From JAAEPI01 sp965212145 (GTDB taxonomy: Bacteria > Bacteroidota > Bacteroidia > Cytophagales > Cyclobacteriaceae), in the NCBI GenBank assembly GCA_965212145.1, contig CBDBUY010000004.1, positions 992,001-1,056,000 on the forward strand: a DNA stretch of 64,000 nt, given 5' to 3'. Each line of letters starts with the position of its first letter. Positions within the stretch are counted from its first letter, which is position 1. Of this stretch, positions 26,752 to 34,421 are shown piece by piece. The notes under the pieces are model-generated. The model saw nothing but the letters and a program-made list of their open reading frames with translations. It ran no database searches and had not been told where the DNA came from. A program made the translations under genes and the position numbers.

Positions 26752-27537
26752 TCATTTTCCGCCGTTTGCACGAAGATCCGCCAGACATTGCGCGTCCAAA
26801 GAAGGCGATTGACTCGTGCCCAATAAATTTCCAAGACCTTGCGAAGAATTTACGGTCCAGTACATCAGGCAATCTTCCACGTCACAGTGTGCTCCATTTG
26901 CTGAATCATGATGATTCGACTGTAAGTCGGTTCCGATGTTGACCAAGCCAAGGATATGGCCAAATTCATGATTTGCTACGGTAGTCGTGACCAGCGTTTC
27001 GGATGGCTGACCAATCCCTCCGGTGGCATCAGCTATGGTTTTTTGAAAAATGGCCATTGAGGTGTTTTGGTAAGCAATACCCAGAATTTTACCATTTTCT
27101 GTATCCTGAGTGTTACCTCCATCCATAAAAAGTAAATAAGTAGCGATGTTACTCCCGTTCGTAAACTGCGTCCGATTTTCTGCCTCAATGCTTCGGATGT
27201 CAGAAGTAGAATATTGGTCTTGATGTGAGACGGTAATGTTTGTGGAAGTGACTGTGACTCCATTTGGTTTATTGAGTCGGGCTTCTAAAAAATCTTCCAG
27301 ATTGTCAATGGCTGATTGGGGAGGTGCCTGTCCATTCACGATCTGAATTTCTAATGTCAGACTGGTGTAGTTTTCATCTGAAAGAAGGTCGAAGGCCGAA
27401 GCACCAACGTTCAGGGAATTGCTATCGCCTCCGGATTGTCCATTTCCACGAGTATTGGAGTCGTCCGATCCGCAGGAAACCAGGACGATCATACAAACGA
27501 TAGTCAGCAGTAGGAGTATTGGCTTTATTCTGTTCAT
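26752..27537 (-). CDS. Archaemetzincin-like metalloprotease lipoprotein with displaced third ligand
   Basis: 261 residues with a lipobox signal ending LVSC (Cys22), then a low-complexity Ser/Gly/Asn linker. The catalytic motif HEFGH at 190-194 continues ILGLVN, but the third histidine is not at the usual +3 after Gly; 17 residues are inserted before H217-C218, after which the archaemetzincin pattern HC-x4-C-x-M (C223, M225) resumes exactly. A single cysteine (C251) remains where the family has CxxC. Membrane-anchored metal-dependent protease is inferred; substrate unknown. Confidence 0.65.
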   Translation of the reverse strand: MNRIKPILLLLTIVCMIVLVSCGSDDSNTRGNGQSGGDSNSLNVGASAFDLLSDENYTSLTLEIQIVNGQAPPQSAIDNLEDFLEARLNKPNGVTVTSTNITVSHQDQYSTSDIRSIEAENRTQFTNGSNIATYLLFMDGGNTQDTENGKILGIAYQNTSMAIFQKTIADATGGIGQPSETLVTTTVANHEFGHILGLVNIGTDLQSNHHDSANGAHCDVEDCLMYWTVNSSQGLGNLLGTSQSPSLDAQCLADLRANGGK

Positions 27538-27559
27538 AATTTCACAACGCAGTTGACGC

Positions 27560-28246
27560 TTATAAAATTCTGATCAGCTCATTCAAATTTGAAATTTCCC
27601 ATTCTGAGACAGACTTCCTAGTTCCTTTGGGGTTGTAAAAAATTGTCTGAAGACCGGCATTAATAGCGCCTTTGATGTCTGTTTTAGGATTATCGCCGAT
27701 CATCACGGAGGTTTCAGCTTTTGCATTCATCCGCTCTAAAGACAGGTCATATATTTCTCGTTCCGGCTTGCGAAACCCAACCTCCTGAGAGATGATGATT
27801 TCATCGAAATATTGATCAAGGGAAGAAGCTTTCATTTTGGGGTATTGCGCCTCAGGAAATCCATTGGTGATGATGGCAAGTGGGTACTTTTCTTTCAGAA
27901 AGGAGAGTACTTCATGACAATAGGGGAGCACTTCCGTGCGATTGGAGCAATTGTCTAAAAAAAACTCGTGTAAATCACTTGGCTGGTGATTGATATAGAT
28001 TTTCATTTTCTGCAGAACCTCAGCAAAGCGATATTTCTTGATGTAGTCACGTTCTATTTGACCGTTGTTGAACTTGTGCCACAGTTTTTCATTGATCTTA
28101 TGATACGTCTTGAGAAACTCTTCTGCAGTTACGAATTCATCCAGCCCAAAGTGGCCATGTAATTCAACCAAAGCAGCAATCGAGTTTTTCTCATAATCCC
28201 ACAAAGTGTGGTCAAGATCAAAAAATACATGTTTGACGTTCTTCAC
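27560..28246 (-). CDS. YjjG-family HAD nucleotidase
   Basis: 228 residues. HVFFDLDHTLWDYEKNS is HAD motif I with the nucleophile and acid/base aspartates, IITNGF motif II, and VMIGDNPKTDIKGAINAG motif IV; SLDQYFDEIIISQEVGFRKP is characteristic of the YjjG group. YjjG removes phosphate from pyrimidine and non-canonical nucleotides such as 5-modified dUMP, a house-cleaning role. The ATG overlaps the ArsR-type regulator stop as ATGA. Confidence 0.85.
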   Translation of the reverse strand: MKNVKHVFFDLDHTLWDYEKNSIAALVELHGHFGLDEFVTAEEFLKTYHKINEKLWHKFNNGQIERDYIKKYRFAEVLQKMKIYINHQPSDLHEFFLDNCSNRTEVLPYCHEVLSFLKEKYPLAIITNGFPEAQYPKMKASSLDQYFDEIIISQEVGFRKPEREIYDLSLERMNAKAETSVMIGDNPKTDIKGAINAGLQTIFYNPKGTRKSVSEWEISNLNELIRIL

Positions 28247-28626
28247 TTTTGATAACCTTTTGCTTTGATTTTACTTATGGCCAATTCCCGATTCGCTTTT
28301 AATGTTTCATACACGTCAAGGTCATGCTGGAGTAGCTGATCTTTCTCCAAAAAACTAAATATCTGGCTAACCATGTTCAGGCTTTCATCCCGGAGGCTGT
28401 AAAAAACCCACTGATCTTGCTGCCTTGAACTCACCATGCCGGCATTCTTCAAATAGGCCATGTGGCGGGAAGTTTTCGTTTGTGTGAATTCCAGAATGGT
28501 TTCTATGTCCGAAATGGAAAGCTCCTCTACGCGGAACAATAGGTGCATAATCCTTGTTCGTGATTCGTCTGAAAAAGATTTGAAAATCTGTGTGCCAAAC
28601 GAGAGATTAAAATGCTTGAGCTTCAT
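28243..28626 (-). CDS. ArsR-type winged-helix regulator, no metal-site cysteines
   Basis: 127 residues. SDESRTRIMHLLFRVEELSI, then DIETILEFTQTKTSRHMAYL and VFYSLRDESL give the winged-helix dimer of ArsR regulators. The metal-site ELCVCDL of classic ArsR is here ELSISDI with no cysteine, so metal sensing is not supported and another ligand or none is likely. First gene before YjjG; possible autoregulation from the 50-base gap shared with the divergent exported protein. Confidence 0.8.
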   Translation of the reverse strand: MKLKHFNLSFGTQIFKSFSDESRTRIMHLLFRVEELSISDIETILEFTQTKTSRHMAYLKNAGMVSSRQQDQWVFYSLRDESLNMVSQIFSFLEKDQLLQHDLDVYETLKANRELAISKIKAKGYQK

Positions 28627-28675
28627 GACAAGATATTTTGAGCTGTTAACATCGATTAACTTCTAATTCACTCGG

Positions 28676-29359
28676 ATGATGCTAAGTTTGAACCTTTTGC
28701 AGACTTTTGCTTTAGAAATCCTTTCTTTCTTTAAAGAAAATCATGTGAGAATTCTCCTTCCATTTCTTTTGGTAATCATTGTTGCCTTCTCCACGAATGC
28801 ACAGGTGAAACATCCTGTCATCCAGTTTACCGGGGTGGTAATGGAGCAGGATTCAATGAACGTCATTCCGGGAGTGCATGTTTATCTACCAAAAAGTGGG
28901 AGAGGGACAACAACCAACCCTTATGGATTTTTCTCCCTTCCCGTAGAAGAGGGAGACAGCATAGTTTTCACGGCAGTTGGATTCAAAAGAACGCATTACG
29001 TCATCCCTGCTCACGATAAATCTGTAAGTCTAAAGGTGATTGTGACCCTTGAAGATGATGTCACGTTCCTGGAGGAAGTACAAGTTTTTCCCTTTCCGAC
29101 TGAGGAAATGTTTAAACGTGCGGTTGTGACCATGGAATTGCCACAGAGTAGGGATCAAGCAAACTTGCAAGCTTGGTTGAGCGCAACATATATGCAGGAT
29201 GGCTATGAATTTTATTCTGCCAGTCCGGCGATGACCCAGCGGTATTTCCAGGACCAGCAAGTGCTTCAATTCCAACAGAAATTTGGGCCATCCCCACAAA
29301 CGAATTTGCTTAACCCGTGGGCATGGTCTTCATTTATCAATTCGCTTAGAGGTAATTAA
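28676..29359 (+). CDS. Carboxypeptidase-regulatory-like exported protein
   Basis: 227 residues. A hydrophobic segment at about 25-43 acts as signal or anchor (LLPFLLVIIVAFSTNAQ). Residues 50-130 (FTGVVMEQDSMNVIPGVHVY, NPYGFFSLPVEEGDSIVFTA) are the beta-sandwich carboxypeptidase-regulatory domain that opens SusC-type receptors, but no plug or barrel follows; the C-terminal half (EMFKRAVVTMELPQSRDQAN) is a separate conserved region. The protein at 62190-62948 has the same layout. Outer-membrane or periplasmic role inferred; no enzymatic motif. Start uncertain among several early ATGs. Confidence 0.65.
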   Translation: MMLSLNLLQTFALEILSFFKENHVRILLPFLLVIIVAFSTNAQVKHPVIQFTGVVMEQDSMNVIPGVHVYLPKSGRGTTTNPYGFFSLPVEEGDSIVFTAVGFKRTHYVIPAHDKSVSLKVIVTLEDDVTFLEEVQVFPFPTEEMFKRAVVTMELPQSRDQANLQAWLSATYMQDGYEFYSASPAMTQRYFQDQQVLQFQQKFGPSPQTNLLNPWAWSSFINSLRGN

Positions 29360-30601
29360 TCATCCCTCGGCGGCCTCAAGTACAGCATTCCAGACTCGGA
29401 AAATGTTGCCACTACATACCTTTTCTATCTCTTCTTCGGTGTAGCCTCTTTTGAGCATTTCGTAAATAACATTCGGGAACATGGAGACATCTTTTAATCC
29501 ATCGGGTAGGCTGTCACCCACGCCATCAAAATCAGACCCAAATCCAACGTTATCAATGCTCGTAAGCTCCACTACCCGATCTATGTGGTCCACCACTTTT
29601 TCCACATCTTCATAAACGCCCGCTTCCATTGCGTACTCTTTGGCATATGCTTGAAAAGCCGAGTCTTCCCGCGTTAAACCAGTCTCTGCGGCGTAGTTGG
29701 TGAGGTCTTCACGCATTTTGTCAAATTTCTCTCGCGATTCTATAGATAAAAAGGTTGAACCAAAATTGATGCAAATGACTCCTCCATTTTCTCCCAGCTT
29801 TTTGATCATGTCATCGGACATGTTTCGCTCAAATCCCGGAACGAAGTGTCGGGCAGAAGAATGCGAAGCAATGACCGGAATGTCTGTCATGTCCATTACC
29901 TGGTAGAATGTGCTGTCAGAGACGTGACTAATATCTACCATGATCCCGACTCTGTTCATTTCTTTTACCACATCCCTGCCAAAAGGACTTAATCCATTCC
30001 ATGTGCGCGTGGTGTCATAAGAGCTATCACAGATTTGATTGTCTGTAGAATGCGTCAATGTGATGTATCTGATGCCTCGATCTCTGAAATATTCTACGTT
30101 GGACAGATCATCCATCACAGGCGCTCCATTTTCCATGCCCATGGGAAGTGAAACCAATCCCTTTTCGAAATTGGCTTGAACGTCTGAAGGGGATGTTGCC
30201 TCACCAAACAGGTCAGGATATTGTTTTGGCAGTTTCATGGTCATGTCGATCAGTGAATCCGCGAATTCTTTGGCATTCCCAATTTTTTGATATCTACTAG
30301 GTACGTAAATAGACATGAATGGAGCATCCAGACCACCGCGCTTAGATTTCGGGTAATCAAAATTGCCTTCCGTTTCTACGGATACATCCATGACTTCTTT
30401 TTTAATCATGAAGCCGGCTACATTCATTCTATAAGGTAGATCTACGTGCCCGTCTGCGATGATGAATTTTTTAGTCAATTCCTCAGCGTATGCCTTGATT
30501 TCTTCATCAGACATTTCAGAAATGGGTTTTTTAGATTCCTTTTCCTGAGAGGGCTTGCAACCAATCAAAATGGCTAAGAATAAGAGTGTTACGATCCGCA
30601 T
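29360..30601 (-). CDS. Membrane dipeptidase, M19 family, lipoprotein
   Basis: 413 residues from MRIVTLLFLAILIGC, a lipobox signal; an ATG 15 codons upstream is rejected. IIADGHVDLPYRM carries the HxD zinc ligands, MENGAPVMDDLSNVEYFRDR the bridging glutamate, and MVDISHVSD, IASHSSARHF supply further histidines of the amidohydrolase dimetal centre. It cleaves dipeptides, possibly with D-residues, at the outer membrane or in periplasm. Convergent with and abutting the preceding exported-protein gene with no bases between. Confidence 0.9.
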   Translation of the reverse strand: MRIVTLLFLAILIGCKPSQEKESKKPISEMSDEEIKAYAEELTKKFIIADGHVDLPYRMNVAGFMIKKEVMDVSVETEGNFDYPKSKRGGLDAPFMSIYVPSRYQKIGNAKEFADSLIDMTMKLPKQYPDLFGEATSPSDVQANFEKGLVSLPMGMENGAPVMDDLSNVEYFRDRGIRYITLTHSTDNQICDSSYDTTRTWNGLSPFGRDVVKEMNRVGIMVDISHVSDSTFYQVMDMTDIPVIASHSSARHFVPGFERNMSDDMIKKLGENGGVICINFGSTFLSIESREKFDKMREDLTNYAAETGLTREDSAFQAYAKEYAMEAGVYEDVEKVVDHIDRVVELTSIDNVGFGSDFDGVGDSLPDGLKDVSMFPNVIYEMLKRGYTEEEIEKVCSGNIFRVWNAVLEAAEG

Positions 30602-30807
30602 GTGTAATATTGATTTTGTTCGATCTAAAGTGTCGAAAGTAGTCAATTACTGGAAATAACCTTTTCGGGTTGATTCAAATTCAATTTTTAAGTACTTTAC
30701 GGTGTAATTGGCTTAATTTGGACGCTTGGAATAAACCTGAAGTGTTGAATTAATTTGAAAAAAAACGTCATTTTTGTACTAACCTGAACTGCTAACACCT
30801 TTTTACT

Positions 30808-31545
30808 ATGACCGAACCTATTTCATCCGCCTTTCTTGATCCGTGGAATACCTATGGAGTCTATGCTGCATATGCTGTTGCAGCAATCGGTGTTTTGATT
30901 TTGATTGGGCACTACCTGAAACTTGCCACTACATCTGACTACAAGACTCGGTATGACTATATCAACATGCATGAGATCAACCTATTATGGTATGGTCTAC
31001 TTATGATTATTATCGGTTTGACCATTTGGGTGAACACCGGAAATGTCATGGCAAATAGATTACAAGCCAACTGGCTTTATTTCTTCGTTACGCTCTTCGT
31101 GACGGTCATGATGGGGATGATCATTGCGGTAATCCTTCAGAATATCCTGAAATTCTATTACCCGTTTTTTATTGAGAAAAGATTAAAGAAATTACGTTTT
31201 GCACCAAGGATTTCTCCTGATGGTCGTGAAATGAAGTTATTGAGTGAAGAAGAAGAGGATGTTTACCTTGATGAAGGGATGCAAGCTGAGGAGGACGCAT
31301 TCTCAGTCGATTACGATGTGTGGATCGATGAGGAGTCAGGGTTTACAAAAATTGAAAAATACAACGGTAGGCTACATGCACTTGAGTGCTCTGAGTGTAA
31401 CTATCAGACATTGAAAGTAGATAGAGAAGAAGTAATACAAGCTGCGAGTACAGTTGAGGAGGGGGAATTGATGAAGTATTACAGCTGTGGATACTGTGGG
31501 CATAAAGAACGTAAATCGTTCAAGATTGCCATGCTTAAAGAATAA
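30808..31545 (+). CDS. Unknown three-TM protein with C-terminal zinc ribbon
   Basis: 245 residues. Membrane segments at about 18-38, 57-75 and 89-113 are followed by a basic stretch (EKRLKKLRFAPR), an acidic linker (EEEEDVYLDEG) and a C-terminal ribbon with C194xxC197 and C227xxC230 (ECSECNY, YYSCGYCGHKE). The four cysteines would hold one zinc. I do not recognise a named family. It stands alone, 200 bases downstream of the divergent dipeptidase start, with a strong terminator after it. Confidence 0.6.
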   Translation: MTEPISSAFLDPWNTYGVYAAYAVAAIGVLILIGHYLKLATTSDYKTRYDYINMHEINLLWYGLLMIIIGLTIWVNTGNVMANRLQANWLYFFVTLFVTVMMGMIIAVILQNILKFYYPFFIEKRLKKLRFAPRISPDGREMKLLSEEEEDVYLDEGMQAEEDAFSVDYDVWIDEESGFTKIEKYNGRLHALECSECNYQTLKVDREEVIQAASTVEEGELMKYYSCGYCGHKERKSFKIAMLKE

Positions 31546-31567
31546 TTCCTGATTTTTTCAAAACTTG

Positions 31568-31595
31568 AGAACCCCGGTCGTTTGATCGGGGTTCT
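31568..31595. terminator. Bidirectional terminator hairpin
   Basis: AGAACCCCG (31568-31576) and CGGGGTTCT (31587-31595) form a nine-pair stem extended inwards by a few pairs around a short loop. It lies between convergent genes; on the minus side it is followed by a T-rich run after CAAG, so it could serve both the zinc-ribbon gene and the dehydrogenase gene. Confidence 0.7.
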
Positions 31596-31601
31596 TGCAT
31601 T

Positions 31602-33029
31602 TTACAGCTTAATGCAAATGTTTTGAGGTTCAGAGAAGAATCTCAAGGCTTCATTGCCACCTTCTCGTCCAATTCCGGAATTCTTCATTCCACCAAATGG
31701 CGTTCGAAGGTCTCTGAGCAGCCAGCAATTCACCCAGACTATGCCCGACTTCAATGCATGCGAAACTCGGTGAGCTTGTTTCAGGTCAGTGGTCCAAATG
31801 GTGGCTGCTAGCCCATACTCGGTGCTGTTTGCGGCTTGGATAACCTCTTCTTCTGAATCGAAAGGAATGAGCGTGACTACTGGGCCAAAGATTTCCTGTT
31901 GGTTGATTTCACAGGGAGAGTCAAGTCCTTCTATCACCGTAGGTTCAACAAAATATCCCGGTAATTCTACTGTTTGTTTACCGCCGGTGAGTATGCTGCC
32001 GCCTGCATCTAGAGCACGAGAAATAAAACCCAGTACTTTGTTCATATGATCCTCAGAAATCAATGCCCCCATGTGCACATCCGACATTGGATCACCCACT
32101 TTCATACTATTTACCCGTGCAATGAATTTCTTCTTGAAATCAGCATAGATGGATTTCTCGATAAAGATTCGTGAGCCGCAGAGACAGATCTCACCCTGAT
32201 TGCTGAAGGAGCTTCTAATGCTGACCTTGACAGCTTCTTCAAGGTCACAATCAGCAAAAATGATGTTCGGGTTTTTTCCGCCAAGCTCCAGTGAAACCTT
32301 CTTGACCTGCTGGGCACAACTTTCTCCAATGATTTTGCCGGTATGTGTTCCTCCCGTAAAGGAAATGGCTCTGACTTTCGGGTGGTCGACAATCGGGCTA
32401 CCAACGGATGGCCCGGTCCCATGAAGGATATTGAGAACTCCCGGAGGTAAACCTGCTGCAATGGCCAATTCCGAGAGCTTAAATGCAGTGAGCGGAGTGA
32501 GTTCTGATGGTTTGCCGATCACGCAATTTCCCATTGCTAGTGCAGGAGCTATTTTCCACGAGAATAGGTATAATGGCAGGTTCCATGGTGAAATACAGCC
32601 GACAACCCCGAGAGGAGCTCGTCTCGTGTAATTCACCGCCTCGCCCTCCATCACATGAGATTCTGAGGAGAAATTGACAATGGCCGAAGCAAAGAATCGG
32701 AAATTGGCGCTGGCACGTGGAATGTCCACAGTCTGGGAGAGTTTTAGCGGTTTCCCCGAGTCCATCGTCTCGCATTTGGCTAACTCTTCCAGGTTTTCTT
32801 CAATAAGGTCTGCCAGCTTGAGCAGAATACGACTCCTGCGCTCGATGGACATTTGAGACCACTCAGGGAAGGCTTTTTCTGCAGCCGCAACAGCTGCTTC
32901 AACATCCTCTGATGTGCTATTTGGGACTTTACAGAATACTTCAGCCGTCGCTGGATTTATGTTTTCTAGATAGTTGCCTTTGACAGGAACAGTTAATTCA
33001 CCTCCAATATAATTTTTGATTTCTATCAT
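31602..33029 (-). CDS. 2-aminomuconic semialdehyde dehydrogenase-like (ALDH8 type)
   Basis: 475 residues. VGCISPWNLPLYLFSWKIAP, VSLELGGKNPNIIF (glutamate), SNQGEICLCGSRIF (catalytic cysteine) and VWVNCWLLRDLRTPFGGMKN closely follow human ALDH8A1 and bacterial 2-aminomuconate / 2-hydroxymuconate semialdehyde dehydrogenases, which act in the degradative branch of the kynurenine pathway. The start overlaps the SDR stop as ATGA, and the pair diverges from the kynurenine operon, so this substrate is favoured. The decarboxylase that makes the semialdehyde is not in the window. Confidence 0.85.
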   Translation of the reverse strand: MIEIKNYIGGELTVPVKGNYLENINPATAEVFCKVPNSTSEDVEAAVAAAEKAFPEWSQMSIERRSRILLKLADLIEENLEELAKCETMDSGKPLKLSQTVDIPRASANFRFFASAIVNFSSESHVMEGEAVNYTRRAPLGVVGCISPWNLPLYLFSWKIAPALAMGNCVIGKPSELTPLTAFKLSELAIAAGLPPGVLNILHGTGPSVGSPIVDHPKVRAISFTGGTHTGKIIGESCAQQVKKVSLELGGKNPNIIFADCDLEEAVKVSIRSSFSNQGEICLCGSRIFIEKSIYADFKKKFIARVNSMKVGDPMSDVHMGALISEDHMNKVLGFISRALDAGGSILTGGKQTVELPGYFVEPTVIEGLDSPCEINQQEIFGPVVTLIPFDSEEEVIQAANSTEYGLAATIWTTDLKQAHRVSHALKSGIVWVNCWLLRDLRTPFGGMKNSGIGREGGNEALRFFSEPQNICIKL

Positions 33030-33802
33030 AAACTCCCTGTTCGTCCTCCATCAATCTGAAGGCTGGTCCCAGTAATGTAAGATGCTTTTTCAGAAGCCAA
33101 AAATGTGGCGTAGTAACCAAGTTCTTCAGGTTCACCAAATCTGCCTGCTGGGATGCTGCTAATCATTTGTTTTTCGATTTCCTCTTCGGCAGCACCGGCC
33201 TTTTCTGCTTTTCCCTTGATGAGGCCATCTAGTCGTCCTGTTGCAATAAACCCTGGAAGAATGTTATTCACAGTAATGCCATCTTTTGCCACTTCTGACG
33301 CCAAGGTTTTTGACCAGGAATTCATGGCTGCTCTCACTGTGTTACTCACTCCCAGTCCAGGAATCGGAATCTTGGTCGATGTAGAAATGACATTCAGTAT
33401 CCTACCGAAATTCTGACTCTGCATATGCGGGAGCACAGCCTGAACAAGGCCCTGACTCATTCTTAAATGCATTTCCATAGCAGTTAAGAAGGAACTCCAC
33501 TCTGCGGAAGCAATAGGTCCCGGTGGCGGCCCGCCAGTATTATTAACCAGAATATCAACCGGATTTTTTGAGATGAAATCGCCCAGCTTGCTTAGGGAAT
33601 ACTCCGGTTTACTGAAATCGGCCGAAAGAAAGGTATGACCCACTCCATCCAGCTCTTTGATAATTTTCTCGAGCTCGTCTTCACTTCTGGAAACGGCAAC
33701 AATTTTCGCTCCTGCCAGTGCCATCTGTGACGCAATTGCTCTGCCAATGCCTTTAGAAGCACCTGTCACCAGTGCCCTTTTCCCATTCAGATCTATTTTC
33801 AT
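33026..33802 (-). CDS. SDR-family protein with replaced catalytic Tyr/Lys
   Basis: 258 residues. The cofactor motif VTGASKGIGRAIA and NNTGG (87-91) are those of short-chain reductases, and SYITGTSLQIDGGRTGSL is the usual C-terminus. The active-site YxxxK is altered: in GVSNTVRAAMNSWSK, S153 takes the tyrosine place and R157 the lysine place. A BKR-like SDR subgroup with such changes is known, with unclear chemistry. It precedes and overlaps the aminomuconate semialdehyde dehydrogenase gene and faces the kynurenine operon; a role in that pathway is inferred from position only. Confidence 0.8.
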   Translation of the reverse strand: MKIDLNGKRALVTGASKGIGRAIASQMALAGAKIVAVSRSEDELEKIIKELDGVGHTFLSADFSKPEYSLSKLGDFISKNPVDILVNNTGGPPPGPIASAEWSSFLTAMEMHLRMSQGLVQAVLPHMQSQNFGRILNVISTSTKIPIPGLGVSNTVRAAMNSWSKTLASEVAKDGITVNNILPGFIATGRLDGLIKGKAEKAGAAEEEIEKQMISSIPAGRFGEPEELGYYATFLASEKASYITGTSLQIDGGRTGSL

Positions 33803-33890
33803 TACTTGGATTTTGGGACAATTTAAAGAGGATCAGAAACTATCGGAAAGAATTGTGTAAGCGTTAATTTAGTACCTAAACAATTCTGCC

Positions 33891-34421
33891 ATGGCCATTA
33901 AGAAACCTTTCAACCTTCAGCAATGGATCGAAGACAACCGTGATTTGTTGAAGCCCCCGGTCGGGAACAAAAATCTATATGCTGATGCCGGAGACTACAT
34001 CGTGATGATCGTTGGTGGGCCAAATGCTCGCAAGGATTATCACTATAACGAAACCGAGGAGCTTTTCTATCAGCTGGAGGGCGATATTCTTGTCAAAATC
34101 CAGGAGGATGGAAAGTCTGTTGATGTGCCAATAAAGGCGGGGGATATGTTCTTGCTGCCAGCCAAAGTGCCTCATTCTCCGATCAGATCTGAAGGATCAG
34201 TCGGGTTGGTCATCGAAAGAAAGCGTGAGCCCGATCATCAGGATGGGCTGATGTGGTTCTGTGATAACTGTAATGCCAAGCTTCACGACACCTATTTTCA
34301 TTTGACCAACATTGAAAAAGACTTTCTTCCGAGGTTTCGGGAATTTTATAGCTCTGCGGAAAAGAGAACCTGCCAAAATTGTGGGGAAGTCATGGAGGCA
34401 GATGCGAGATTTGTGGATTGA
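33891..34421 (+). CDS. nbaC: 3-hydroxyanthranilate 3,4-dioxygenase
   Basis: Opens the ring of 3-hydroxyanthranilate to aminocarboxymuconate semialdehyde, which cyclises to quinolinate. 176 residues; the cupin iron site is in DYHYNETEELFYQLEGDI and PHSP, and the C-terminal rubredoxin-like site is WFCDNCNAKLHDTYFHL with RTCQNCGEVM, as in the bacterial two-iron enzymes. First of three plus-strand kynurenine genes; its stop overlaps the kynU start as TGATG. Confidence 0.95.
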   Translation: MAIKKPFNLQQWIEDNRDLLKPPVGNKNLYADAGDYIVMIVGGPNARKDYHYNETEELFYQLEGDILVKIQEDGKSVDVPIKAGDMFLLPAKVPHSPIRSEGSVGLVIERKREPDHQDGLMWFCDNCNAKLHDTYFHLTNIEKDFLPRFREFYSSAEKRTCQNCGEVMEADARFVD

